NCBI GenBank assembly: GCA_935421215.2
Contig: OW285239.1
Span: 84,558,434 to 84,622,433 of the forward strand
From: Melolontha melolontha
Taxonomy: Eukaryota > Arthropoda > Insecta > Coleoptera > Scarabaeidae
Direction of reading: 5' to 3'
DNA: 64,000 bases
Shown here: in pieces, positions 1 to 11,224 of the stretch
Layout of the letters: every line of letters begins with the position of its first letter
Position numbering within the stretch: the stretch's first letter is position 1
Program-made: the position numbers and the translations under genes
The notes under the pieces: model-generated
Seen by the model: only the letters and a program-made list of their open reading frames with translations
The model's database searches: none
Told to the model about the DNA's origin: nothing

Positions 1-1024
1 GAAGATTTTAACAATTAGTTTTATTTATATTTTAAATTATAGATCTTTATTAAGTAAAAGCCGAATCAATTCAATTAACAGATATTTACATGGTTCCACA
101 CATTTGCCCATGACTGTAAATATAGTATATATAATGTCCTCATATTTGTACATAGATATATAATACTATCTTTACATTATTAGTATTTGCATATCTAATT
201 CTTGATATATGCAAATGAAATTATTCTCGCCAGAGAGATATGTTTACATGTTTCCTGCACTAGCTTTCGCTTGTTCATTGGAATAAATGGAACTTCAATT
301 TCTAGCTTTTATAAATAAATTAGTATCCATATATTTTTACGGTTTGTAATAATTTTGTTTAATCAAAAAATGAGAATTCTACCAAAAATTTTAGTTTGTC
401 ACATAATAAATCTTCTAAATTCTTCGAAGTTTTATGTTTTCGTTGTATTATAATAGAGATATTGCTTATCAGATTTGATCAATTTTGTGGCAGTTATCTT
501 CAATTAAATCTAAATTAAACTCACTTGAATATCATTTAAGAAATTGTAATTTAATGTAAATTTAGTGAATATGAATTATTGGAATTGAGAAAACATTTAT
601 AGTTTAAATTTTATGAAAAAAACTATCGTAAATATTACCATAAAATACCTTTAAAGCCATTTTTATAATTCCGACTTGTGTTTCTAGTTTTTTAAAATGT
701 TCGCTCTTAACGAACTTCTGTGTACATTTTGAGAAAATAAATTTTCTCGAAGAATTTTATAACGATTAAGTATGAAAACATATTTTAAACAGACGAATTT
801 ATGATAAGTAATAAAATCTTCTGTATATACATGAGATGATTTAATAGGTACTACACATAAACTTAAAAATTTTATAGCATTGTGATAGAAGTAAAACAGA
901 GAAGATATTTTATATTTCTAGGTGAATATATCTATAACGATCAGTTCTTAGTCGACTGCGTTATAATATTTCTCAACAAAAAATTCTTAAAGAACACATC
1001 AGAAAATATAACATGAAGAATATA
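1..1024. other. AT-rich DNA without a recognisable gene
   Basis: No open frame of note on either strand and no repeat recognised elsewhere in the window. The sequence is very AT-rich with scattered homopolymer runs. Nothing supports a gene here. Confidence 0.6.
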
Positions 1025-2134
1025 CATATTGTGTGACTTGGGCGACCACAAATTTAAAGGGAGGGAAAAAAGCATTCAGCTCGATACACGTGATTCAACG
1101 TTTCTTCGATTTTTTGATGCCCTCCAAATAATACGATTTCTCTAGGTTCTTTTAGCGCCGAGCCATTTCTTCATATTTAGAAACAGTAAATAGTTGCAGG
1201 GGGCTAAATCTGGAGAATATGCCGCCTGGAGGGGCAATTCGAAACGTCATTCATACAATATGACTATTGCGACTGTGGCTTGTGCACTGGTGCATTATCC
1301 TGGTGGAAGAGAACTTTTTTCCTCGCCAAATGCGCTCCTTTTTGTTTTAGATTGGCGGCGAATCGATCCAGCGGCTCTGCATAATATGCACCAGTGATTA
1401 GTTTTACACTTTTCAAGGTAATTGATGTGAATGACACCGCGCACATCCCAAAAAACTGTCGCCATGACTTTGTTTGTCGACAGACCCACCTTGGCTTTCT
1501 TTGGCTTCGATTCACCACGAAAACTACTCCGTCTCAACTGTTCCTTGGTCTCTGATGTGTTGTGAAGAATCCATGTTTTGTTCACGGTTGCGAAACGGCC
1601 TAAAAATGTATTCGGATTGCGATTGAACATCGCCAAGAACTCCTTTGAAATTGTCAAACGATTGCGTTTGTTGTCAATTGTGAGCAAACGCGGCATCCAT
1701 CTCGCGGATAGCTTTTTCATATCCAAATACTTATGTAAAATTGACCTGAACTGGGTGGTGATCTGAACTGGGCGATCAGAACGTTCGCTGTCACTTGTGT
1801 TGGTACGATCGCACCGAAATTGAGTAAACCGCTGGTGGATGGCTCCAATCAATGGTGAAAAGTCCCCATAAGACTTTTCAAGTTTCTTTTTGGTTTGTGT
1901 GATGGTTTTTTTGCGCAAAAAGTAGTGTTTAATAAGCACACTAAATTTACCTTTTTCCATTTTTACGAAAATGTTCGTAGACGTCTGTATCAAATGGCTG
2001 TCACAACAAAACTATTTGACAGATCTGTCTGAAAATTAGGGTGCGCCTTTTGGAAACAAGTACAATGTTGGATTTAAAGTGGCAGCGCCATCTGTTCTAA
2101 TTTTCAGGTACTTCTTGACACACCCTTGTATATG
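1025..2134 (-). mobile_element. mariner DNA transposon, decayed
   Basis: About 1.1 kb unit holding a mariner transposase remnant on the minus strand. The upstream end near 2134 reads, on the minus strand, ACAAGGGTGTGTCAAG, a plausible mariner terminus. The opposite end near 1025-1045 resembles it only weakly, so the left limit is approximate. Length fits the usual 1.2-1.3 kb of mariners with some loss. Confidence 0.7.
1140..1993 (-). pseudogene. mariner (DD34D) transposase, inactive
   Basis: Transposase of the mariner family, which cuts and pastes its own element at TA sites. Reading leftwards from 1993, an N-terminal helix-turn-helix part ends in a variant of the usual SGRP linker (ERSDRP), followed by a core with HKYLDMKKLSARW and ETKEQ. 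The main frame runs to 1295; a frameshift moves the rest into the frame covering 1518-1264 (KVLFHQDNAPVHK), then the C-terminal YLLFLNMKKWL around 1200-1150. Two of three catalytic aspartates are lost: the usual TVDETW is TVNKTW and the third motif reads APCNYLLF, so D is N in both. The second aspartate, in HQDNAP, remains. With frameshifts as well, it cannot be active. Family assignment is strong, subfamily (irritans-like) less so. Confidence 0.88.
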
Positions 2135-2582
2135 GAAATTTAGTTATTATTTTCGACAGTGAAATTTTTGCAAGATAACAAATAAATTACAACAATAAAA
2201 TTTATTAATAAAATATCCTACCTATTTTGTGCTTACTAAACCACTGATGTGTGCCAATTTATCTCAAAGTCTTAGGTTGCTGCTTCCTCGAAGGTACTTT
2301 CTTTTAGAAACGCCACTGCCTTTTGTGTTACGTACAAATAGTAGTTGATGTTATTAAACCAGAAAGAGGCAGAACTCCTGATTTTAGTATAAGAAATTTT
2401 GCTCACACAAAAGAGGCAAGAATACGTTGCCTTAAAAGTGTTAAATTAAAGAATCGCTGAATTTTAACGAGTGCGTTAATTATTTGAAAATATATAAAAT
2501 AGTAAAGTGTATTATAATGTAAAGTGTAAAAGAAAATAGTAGCATATACAAAAATGTGAATTCCATATATAGGTTATTGATG
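2135..2582. other. Anonymous intergenic DNA
   Basis: No gene, terminal repeat or recognised transposon segment seen. Confidence 0.5.
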
Positions 2583-2607
2583 TTATTGGATTCGACATAT
2601 TAAAATG

Positions 2608-2653
2608 GTATGAAATTTATGGATTTCGCCTAAACACAATCTACATAAACTTA
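2608..2653 (-). other. Duplicated 43-bp segment, possible zinc-finger (ZAD-like) exon scrap
   Basis: The segment is repeated almost exactly at 3827-3870. On the minus strand both copies read SLCRLCLGEIHKF, which resembles the first CxxC of insect zinc-finger-associated (ZAD) domains. The open frame around it (2795-2583) has no other recognisable feature. It may be a captured exon fragment or chance; confidence is low. Confidence 0.25.
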
Positions 2654-3084
2654 CCATCACCATTTCGATTTTGAAAACACACGGACAATCGATAGAGAAC
2701 AACACACAACGAAAAGAGAAATTAAGAAAATGATTAACATTCGCACCACTTTCAAATCGCGGGAATTTCCAGATTGCAGCTGCTATATGCAACATATTAC
2801 AGTGTCTTAATATCCATTATAGGAATGATTCAGCCATGCAGCATTTTTCAGAAGAAGTAGTTTTTCTAAAACGGTATAAGGAACGTTTAATTAGTTAAAT
2901 GGAAACTTTATTAAACATGCTTCTATATTTCTAAGAGAAGTGCCTTTATTCCAAACAATAAAGATTTGGATCAATTTTGGAGAAAACTTTGTCGGAATTT
3001 TATTAGACCCAAAATGTAAGTAAACATGTTTTAATGACAGTATATTAACATTAAATATATATGTATATGTATATAGTAAATTCA

Positions 3085-3275
3085 ATTTGTTGGCGATTTA
3101 AGGTCTGGTTTTCTTCAAAATGTATACATTTAAAATAATCCTACATGCTTCGGCAAATGTGCCTTTTTCAAGGAATATAAAATATAAATGACAGTATTAA
3201 TGTCATACTTATACATTTGTAGTTGCCATGGATAAAATTATTCTAGTTTAATAATAAATCATGCCTTATTATTAA
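3085..3275. repeat. Penelope-like element end (PLTR) fragment
   Basis: Matches the PLE end module found repeatedly in the window: GGCGATTTAAGGTCTG, then CTACATGCTTCGGCAAATGTGCC, then TTTTTCAAGG, ATAAATGACAG and TAATAATAAATCATGCC. Read on the minus strand the middle part is a weak hammerhead-like core (GGCACATTTGCCGAAGC). No element body is attached. Confidence 0.7.
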
Positions 3276-4710
3276 ACGGTAAAAACGGAAAATACTATAG
3301 CTATTTGTAGAAATTTCATCGATCATCATATAAAAACCAGTAATGTCGAAGATTTGTCAGAAGAAAAACCGAAAGATTCCTGATCCATCCCTATCCGATA
3401 CGAATCCCAGAGTACCGTTGAACATCACGCACCACACCACAGGAAGACAAGTAAATACCTAATGAAAATTTATATTTTATATCCAAAAATACGAACATAA
3501 CCCAACTTTACGATTTGTACAATTTAATTTATATTTAGTTGAAAAAGATCAATTTTATAACCTTACCTTGCTATTGAATGGTGGTTCCTATAATTTAGCA
3601 CTAAAACCGCATAATTATCACAATTCACTTGATTTATTGTAAAACTCATTTAGACGTTGATTTTACGTATGTTTAATATTACCTGACGTTTATGTATGTG
3701 TTCTGCGCATAGTAAGAACAGCTGTTTTGGCTTACTACAAGACAACGACAAATACTTTTTATGTTTAATTTTAAGCCCGTTAGACACTCATTTTGAATCA
3801 AAACTTTTATTTATGCTTTACGTGTACGAAATTTATGGATTTCGCCTAAACACAATCTACATAAACTTAAATGAGGCCCTAATTAAAGTGACGTAACGAT
3901 GTATGTGTTAACTAATAAAGAAAAAAAAAGATTTAACCATCTCAAAAAAATACTAAAGTTCATAAACAAACTGTACAATTTAAAGGGAATCAATGTTGAT
4001 GCACCAGGTAGACTAGGCCGGGCGTTAGCTGAGTCTGCCAGGAGTGTAATGATGGCGCCTTGACTTTCAAATCCTCAAACCAGGGTTGGCAATAAAATGG
4101 GCAAAATGGGCCTAAATTGCAAAACTTCACAAATACAATTAACTAAAGCTTTTGCTACTTTATCGTGGTCACGTAAAGTCCTGTTAGTACTGCGTGTACG
4201 TAACACGCGAGTCGAATTACACAAACAACGAGGTGCTTTTGACTGATGACGGTTCGCTAATGATCGTTCTAGACGCCTTCGGCACTTACTTTCGAAATCG
4301 CATGAGTTTTCTCCGTATAGCATTACTTGGGGAATGCCCAGCAATAAGTTGACAATAAACATATTTGAAACGTGAAAAGTAATAACTCCAGAAACCGATT
4401 AATGAGGGGAAATACATGATTTTAAATATAACGAAGTTATGCGAACTTATGAAAGATTAAAAAAAAACGCTTTTCGAGTATAACGATTGCTGTGTATTTT
4501 CTATCATTTAGAATATTGATAATACTCGTAGTATATGCAAGAGATTGTGATAACGGCCCTGTAAATTACCTGTAATTCTAACCTAATATATTGAACTATT
4601 TACATTTAGCTTTATTTATGCTTACTTTGCTCATAAGTAAGTAAATAAAGGTGTATATGGATTTTCTTCCAGTCATGTATATACTTTCAGCTTGAGTAAC
4701 TGTACAAATC
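3276..4710. other. Anonymous DNA; second copy of 43-bp repeat at 3827-3870
   Basis: Holds the second copy of the 2608-2653 segment, the two copies lying about 1.2 kb apart in the same orientation. Minus-strand frames at 4362-4075 and plus-strand frames at 3696-3896 are open but show no domain I recognise. No RNA gene seen. Confidence 0.4.
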
Positions 4711-4714
4711 ATAT

Positions 4715-6135
4715 ACTGGGTGAGTCGGGAGGAACGCACTAAAATTCAGGAGTGTATTGTAACGCAAAGAGATTCAAATATTATCCGAATCTGATTTGTT
4801 TTCAAGTTATAGCGTAATAAAAGATAAACAAAATTTCATATATTAAAGTTTTGGTAATCATAGCGTTCTTATAATAAAGGTTCAAACATACCGCCATTCA
4901 ACATTTTCTGCTCCGTCTACAAAGGGCGCCTGTTGCTCTCCTGATTGAGTCGTGTTTTTGTTTAAGATCGGCTGCAGCGTTTTTAATACGTTGAAATAGC
5001 GCCTTCCGAGTGTCTTCTTTTACTTTGTACACTTCTTTATACCAGCCCATAGACAATAATCTAGTGCTTGTATAAGCCACCCCAAACCAATCCAACACCC
5101 TGGAAACCTGTCGCACAAATGTTGCTTTACCTGACGAGCGAAATGTGAAGGAGCTCCATCGGGCTGGTAGCACATTTGTATTCTGATGGATGTTTCAGAA
5201 ACTTCCACTAGCAGTCCGTATAAATAATTTTGTAAGAAAATAAAATTGTTATCTTCTGTTAGGCGATTCTTTAAAATAAAAGGGCGAATTAAATAACCAT
5301 CGACCATAACACACGTTTATCGAAAAGTTATGTTGGAAGTAACTTTCGACTGTTGCCTGGGAATTTTCGTGTGACAATACATACATACAATTGTGAGTAT
5401 TACTAATGCCGGTCATGGGTGAATGTTGCTTCATCTGTAAAAAACATGCGTGATATACAAGAGGTTAATTATTTATGAACTGACAAAATTCCATACGTTT
5501 AAGAGAATTTTCCAGGTGTAGATGCTGTACTCTCTGTTCATGGTATATGTGAACTTAAGCCTTGCTCGTAGAATGTGTTTCTTACTCTTGTTTGTGGAAC
5601 GTCCAATTAAATACTGCTAGATTCAGAATATTTTTCACCTCTCATAAATCTCGTCGAGTAGCTCGTTCACATGTTACCTTATCACTGGGAAGCTTTCCGG
5701 TCTCGCACAGTTTGTTGAAAACTTTGATAAATACATTGTGATTAGGATGTCTCTGACGTGAAAACTGTTGACGATATTCCTCGTCAGCAGTTCTAGCATT
5801 CTCACTACAAAAACCATAAACAAACACCATATTTGCATATTCTAAATTTGAATAAGTCTGTGGCATTTTGTAATACTTTAATTGTATGACTTCAAAAATA
5901 AACCAAATTTTCATTATCCTAAGAGCCAGGAAGCTAGCGTCGCGACGTGTAGCGTTTCTGCATACTGGTACAATCTTAGTTTGTCGAAATGTAGAAATCA
6001 ACGCAACACTTTAGTCGATTTTTGCTGTTTTTTTCTCTAGTTTCATCTGATAATTCTGTATAGCGGATACTTAAAATGTAAGGTTGTGAGGCATCGTATT
6101 TTCAAAAATGGGCACATAACTTTCGCATACCAGTG
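4715..6135 (-). mobile_element. Tc1/mariner-superfamily element (DUF4817 type), decayed
   Basis: Flanked by TA on both sides (4713-4714 and 6136-6137). The ends, CTGGGTGAGTCGG and, inverted, CACTGGTATGCG, are only loosely similar. Length about 1.42 kb. Confidence 0.65.
4898..6001 (-). pseudogene. Tc1/mariner-type transposase with DUF4817-like N-terminus, broken
   Basis: The minus-strand frame starting at 6001 carries the N-terminal helix-turn-helix region of this insect transposase group: EYANMVFVYGFCSENAR and a RQRHPNHNVF block within residues 50-100. The DDE core follows in other frames: DEATF around 5440-5425, then PDGAPSHFARQVKQHL and WIGLGW (about 5165-5075), and a collapsed third motif ALDYCLWAG. 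At least three frame changes and a deletion in the usual WPPRSPDL stretch show it is dead. An intact relative would cut at TA dinucleotides. It is similar in plan to the elements at 11225, 15820, 17403, 25347, 36487 and 60907. Confidence 0.85.
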
Positions 6136-6474
6136 TATGTGACACAGATAACCTTGACATAAATAGTAATATTTACATTTTGATGTTGCATGCCTGGATT
6201 CCATTACATGTGTTGCCGAATATCACTGACCCCTGTAATTACACGTGTTTTTTCTTTTAAGTGTGATGTCCAAATTTTAAATCGTAACTTCACAATCGAT
6301 TATGTTAGCTGTAATTGTTATCAGTCAGATTATTTGTGATATATTGTAAACGTTATGTATATAAAAACTGGTAATTTCTCCTTAGAAGAATAGTTCACAT
6401 TTGTAAGTATTTAATACCTTTATATAGTTTCACTAAGAGATAATTTGTTTCTTTCTATTCTTAAAGTGATCCTT

Positions 6475-6615
6475 GAGAAAGTATAAAATCTATATGCGAA
6501 ATATTGGGCGAAAATATAGAGAACTGACTTAGAAATAGATTTGAATTTTGCTGGATTCCCCAAAATTCCCTCCAATACTTGTTCTAACGGCAAAGACTCC
6601 TGATCTAACTATATA
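6475..6615 (+). repeat. Fragment of the palindromic hammerhead-like family (see 13022-13560)
   Basis: Shares GCGAAATATTGGGC, GAGAACTGACTTA, TTTTGCTGGATTCCCC and GTTCTAACGGCAAAGAC with the arms of the palindrome at 13022-13560. A degraded CTTGAG...GCGAAAT core is visible at its start. Confidence 0.6.
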
Positions 6616-6631
6616 GGTATATATATATATA

Positions 6632-6742
6632 TGGTAAATTCAATCAGTCGGCGATTGAAGGTCGTTTACTTCAAAGTATATATATTTAAAACAACCCTAC
6701 ATGCTTCAGCAATGATGCTTTTATCAAGGATATAAAATATAA

Positions 6743-6775
<33 letters not shown>

Positions 6776-6905
6776 TTTATATTTTATATCCTTGATAAAG
6801 GCATCATTGCCGAAACATGTAGGGTTGTTTTAAATATATATACTTTGAAGTAAACCAGACCTTTAATCGCCGACTGATTGAATTTACCATATCATACCAA
6901 GGTCA
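6632..6905. repeat. Inverted pair of PLE ends around an (AT)n loop
   Basis: Left copy 6632-6744 and right copy 6775-6905 are inverted repeats of the PLE end module, separated only by a (TA)n tract. The right copy on the plus strand reads CTTGATAAAGGCATCATTGC then CGAAACATGTAGGG: a GGCA/TGCC stem followed by GAAAC, as in hammerhead stem II, with a degraded CUGAUGA box. It contains no coding sequence. Confidence 0.75.
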
Positions 6906-6920
6906 CGAAAATATTATATA

Positions 6921-9560
6921 TATATATAGTATTACGTCTTGAGAGGATTTCAAGTATGTATTAGCATTGTTTTGCAGATTATTTATTTTTAGTCAAGTTT
7001 TTCAATTAGAGTTTTTAAATTCGTCAATTTTATGTTTACAGATATTCCCTTAGTCATGTATATTAAATTTTGTTATTTAAACATGTAACTAAGCTCGTAA
7101 GACACTTAGTTTTACGTTCCAAATTTGATTAAGAAATACTCTCAAATATGAGCATGCAATGCAATGAGCTGATAGCGTAAAAAGATTATTTAAATGCTCT
7201 TATTATTAACTTGTACAGTATATGGAATTAAAAAAAAATGCAATACGAAGAAAATCGATGATTCTATAATACGTACATTGAAACATAACTAGGACATGTA
7301 AATATAAATGGCCTATGCAAATTGTAAATATATATGCATATACATAAATGACAAAATTATGTGTTGACCTAAGCATAAATTTGACATTAAATCTAAAAAT
7401 AATACAAATTTTCATTATGGAGTTCTATTTTTTTGACGTAATTCTTCGCTAATTCCCTAGAATGTTTTAATTTAATGCAAACTAGAGGTCATTTCGCATA
7501 AAATACACTAGAGCTGCATGTAGAAAGTATATAAATTATTAAAAAGGTTTCAACTCTGCTGGTGTATATGTAATTAATTCCACACTTAATTTATATTACA
7601 ATGCAAATTTTTTGTGGCTATGCTTACTTCTGTAATTGGATATTGTGTAAATATTCCGTCTATTTAAAAATGTTAATTGACGTTTTTTGATTTAGGATTA
7701 GGATTACATGCGAGAAATAACGCCAACCCTTTTCTCTACCCACATGCTTTCCTTTTGTCGTCCTCGTAAAATGAATGTTTACAGAAGCGGAAAAACAGTG
7801 CTAAAAATTAACGAAGGTCTATATGTGGAAAATATGCACAAAATTAAAAATATAATTCCTGACAATTTTTGGAAATGTGATTTAAAAAATACATTAGTTT
7901 AGGTAAAAGCAAAAAGGAAACCTTTTTGAAATTGTAATTTATTTTTTTTTAAGTTGGTAATAAATATGATAGAGAAACATATTATTGTGTATTTTTCCCC
8001 GAAGAATTATTATGAACAATTAGAGATTTTATTACATTTTTTAAACATGTACATTTGTTTTATATCAAAGTTTTTTACAGGTTTATTGGATTTATTGTAA
8101 TGACCGGGACTGTATAGTTATTATTGTATCGGAAGTTGTCCGACTTGCGGTATTATTTTGAACTGGTTGTGCCCGATGTCCGCATATTTTGCCGGTTTGG
8201 GAGACAGAGATATCAGGTTCGTTGCTTTGTACAGTTTGGGGTAAAAAACATAATTTTTTACTTCTAAGTATATTTGATTTAACATCGGTTTATTTTGTCT
8301 TGAGTGCTTTTGATGTGTAATTAATATTTCATTTACGCATTACGAGTGGTAGTGATCTCATATTTTTGATTTAATTCATATTATATTTGATATCTCTCGC
8401 TTTAGTTTTTTCTTTATAAAAAGTGTTGCGTACGTAAGTACTTTTTACAATTGTTTTATATAAATTCTATTCTTTATAATTTGAAGATATTTGTGCCTAT
8501 TTGTTTGACTTTTGACTTATTTTTATATTAGCTTATAATATAGATAGCTAAGAAAATTACCATATTTTTTTGAATGAGGGAGTTTTTTGTCACGTTATTC
8601 TAGAACATTTTATTCAGGATTTTAGTGGGAAATATTATACTTGTGTTAAGCGCGCACGAGTAAAGTAAATTACGAGTTTGACGTTTAGTCTTTTTACGAA
8701 TTGAGTTTGGGGTTATAAATTAGATTTTGAATTTGAGAATTTTCTTAACAATCTACTAGATTTATATTTTGCTCGCGTTTCACAGGAGGTTTTTCTTTGT
8801 ATGCGTGTCTTTATCACACAAACTTTTCCCTCCAAGCTTTTGTTCGATATTGCACTAGCCCTCTTTACACTTTGAAAAGAGATTTTTTTTTTTTTAATGA
8901 AATAGTTAAGTATAAATATGACTTTTATTTGACTCTTTAATTTTGTCAACATTTTCATTCGAGAAAAAGAGGGAAGAAGTTTCAAGCAAGAAGAATTTCC
9001 GTCTGAATTAGTCCGGACTTTTGTTGTGGGCTGACCTTATAAGCAAACTCACAGTTCACAGCAATATGTATTTTTAAATGTCAAATGTTTGACAGTTACA
9101 AAAATGTGAAGTAATTAAAATTTTCCCTCCACTTTAATGATTATTTGAAGTTAAAGAAATTTTAAACATAAAATGCCATGATCATAGTCGCACCGGTTTT
9201 CACATAATCAAAAATATTCAAGTTAAAAGTGACCAACTTAAAAAAAACTTCTAAAATATTCAATTTGATCGTGTCCATTTTCTTTAAAGTTTTTGATCAT
9301 CGAAAAACTACGTGCTCGTTTGTACTTGTTCTTGAGAAAACCTGCGCTAAAATAATGTTAGATGGAGTTGCAAGCACCTAATGTTCGAATTAGGTATTTA
9401 CGGGTAAAATTTTGTTCTTACCATATGGTGTGATTACTTATTATAATGAAACGTGGTGAATAAGTCATGAAGAAGTAGTCCGTATTAAGAAAGTTTCTAC
9501 TCATTCGAGTATACATTTCCCCAATAATTTTCACATAAATATTCAAACTTGTATTATACA
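6921..9560. other. Anonymous AT-rich DNA
   Basis: No recognised gene or transposon. A locally GC-richer patch at 8092-8241 is open on the minus strand for about 49 codons and ends in TAA, but has no domain I recognise. Other frames here are short and low in complexity. Confidence 0.45.
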
Positions 9561-9574
9561 TATTCAGTATTTCA

Positions 9575-9618
9575 TCCACCTGATGAAGCCATTGTATGGC
9601 GAAACAATATTGTAGTGG
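9575..9618 (+). ncRNA. Hammerhead-ribozyme-like motif, solitary
   Basis: CTGATGA at 9580-9586, a perfect stem II (GCCAT 9588-9592, ATGGC 9596-9600, loop TGT), then GAAAC at 9601-9605. The flanks CCAC (9576-9579) and GTGG (about 9614-9617) could pair as stem I. One extra A lies between the core box and stem II, as in the PLE ends nearby. No array and no coding sequence are attached; activity is unknown. Confidence 0.5.
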
Positions 9619-9719
9619 TATTTACAATATAAGAATTTTTGAAATTTTTTTTTTTTTAATGAAAAATGTGTAAATCACAATTCACACATTTTTAATTTTT
9701 CCCGGACAACCTGGAGGGT

Positions 9720-9945
9720 TGGCGCCGTGACGTGTTGTAGCTACATTCTTAGACAAATGTAATTTTGTCATGTGTAGAAATTGATACAACGAATTAGAGC
9801 GGCAATTGCATGTAATGTGGGAATTTAATAATTATTAATTCTCATTAACATTACGTTTATCATCATTTGCATATATACACGCAGTATAGAAATGAAAGTC
9901 GTGTCTATTTCTGGATGAGGTGCACTGACTATAGTTAATTATTTC
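9720..9945 (+). repeat. Hammerhead repeat (retrozyme-like) fragment
   Basis: Diverged copy of the roughly 305-bp repeat of 24011-25216: TTTAATAATTATTAATTCTC, ATATATACACG, AGTATAGAA and GGTGCACTGA are recognisable in order. The ribozyme core is incomplete. Confidence 0.6.
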
Positions 9946-9954
9946 CTGACCTTT

Positions 9955-11055
9955 GTATGTTATAATAGATTAAATTAGTCGGCGACTTAAGGTCTGTTTT
10001 ACTTTGATATCTATATATTTAAAACACATTCGACATTTCGACACATAGTGCCTTTTTCAAAGAAATTAAAAATATAAATGACAATATCTCAATGTCAAAC
10101 TTATATATTTGTAGTTGGCATGGATCAAATTAAAATATTCAAAGATACATTCAAGTTTAATAATAATAATTTATGCAAAAGAACTTTCGGCAACAAGCAA
10201 GACGTCAATTACGGGGGATTGGCAAGTCATGAGTTGTTATTATGTCTGTGCCAGTGGAGCGACTTAAGATCCTAAGCTGTCGACATTCACCTTGAACGAG
10301 AAGTAAAAACACGAAAACCTGCTCGGACAGCCCTATCAGGGATCTAAACACAGAACTGTCAGCATAATAAGCCAGTGTACAGATATTTAAATAACATATG
10401 ATAAGTGTTTATATAACAACATATTGTTATGGATTTTTCCCTAAATTATATTTAAAAATATATTTAAAATAACTGTACCATTATTTTTTAACTTGATTGT
10501 ATATCCGATATGTTTTTATATGTGCTAGAGCAAAAACTTGTATTAAATATTCATTTAAATTTGATCTTATGCTCATTTGATTTATTAAACCTTTTTACTG
10601 CGCATTTATTATTTAAAGAGTAACTCTGAAAATAAAATAAACATTATACTTGTCAAATACATTTGACTGGCGCCTAGTAATATTCCAGTTCCACGTATTT
10701 CCGATTGGAACCCTGAGAAGAATGAAGTCCCATTCTTTGGAAATAAACCGACTGAGTATCCTAGTTGGGTAGATTAGTTGTGGATGGTGGTGCAGTTAGT
10801 ATAAGAACCAAAATTCATAGCATATTTTGTCGACAGTTCTGTGGCATGAATTATTATTATTAACCTTGAATATATCTTTGAATATTTGAATTTTATCCAT
10901 GACAACTACAGATATATAAGTTTGACATTGATATACTGCCATTTATATTTTTAATTTCATTGAAAAGGGCACTATGTCTCGAAGCATGTAAGATTGATTT
11001 AAATATATACATATCAAAGTAAAGCATACCTTAAATTTCCGACTAATTTAATATA
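9955..11055. mobile_element. Non-autonomous PLE-derived unit with inverted ends (left arm)
   Basis: PLE end at 9965-10180, a body segment (10195-10420) resembling 21205-21400 of the PLE described below (GAGCGACTTAAGAT, CGAAAACCTGCTCGGACA), a Gypsy LTR remnant, and an inverted PLE end at 10825-11050. The open frame at 10078-10275 and its mirror at 15406-15209 are similar only because they lie in the inverted repeat; neither looks like a gene. Confidence 0.65.
10434..10812 (+). repeat. Gypsy solo-LTR remnant, internally deleted
   Basis: Starts TGTTATGGATTTTTCCC and ends TTCATAGCA, matching in inverse the LTR at 13957-15060. About 700 internal bases are missing, with the junction at the shared word AATACAA. 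Same family as the LTRs at 51009 and 56301. Confidence 0.7.
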
Positions 11056-11059
11056 CTAT

Positions 11060-11224
11060 ATATACATCATTACAGTTCGTAAATATGCACGTAGTCTAGA
11101 AGTGATAGTCATGTATGTCTCCGGATAATGTACACTGATGAACTATAAAAACTGTAAAAACAGTGAAATATATATTTGCACATTTCGAGCGGATATGTCG
11201 TTCACAAAATTTCCATTATATATA
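11060..11224 (+). repeat. Hammerhead repeat fragment with a degraded core
   Basis: CACTGATGA at 11133-11141, a lengthened stem II region, CAGTGAAA at 11161-11168 and TTTGCACATTTCGAGC follow the order of the 24011 repeat. Stem I and the cleavage site are mutated, so activity is doubtful. A Tc1/mariner element begins immediately after it. Confidence 0.6.

Noticed and set aside
10078..10275. Matching 65-residue frames at 10078-10275 (plus) and 15406-15209 (minus)
   Set aside because: Mirror copies within the inverted duplication. The sequence is PLE end and body DNA, with no codon preference or domain.
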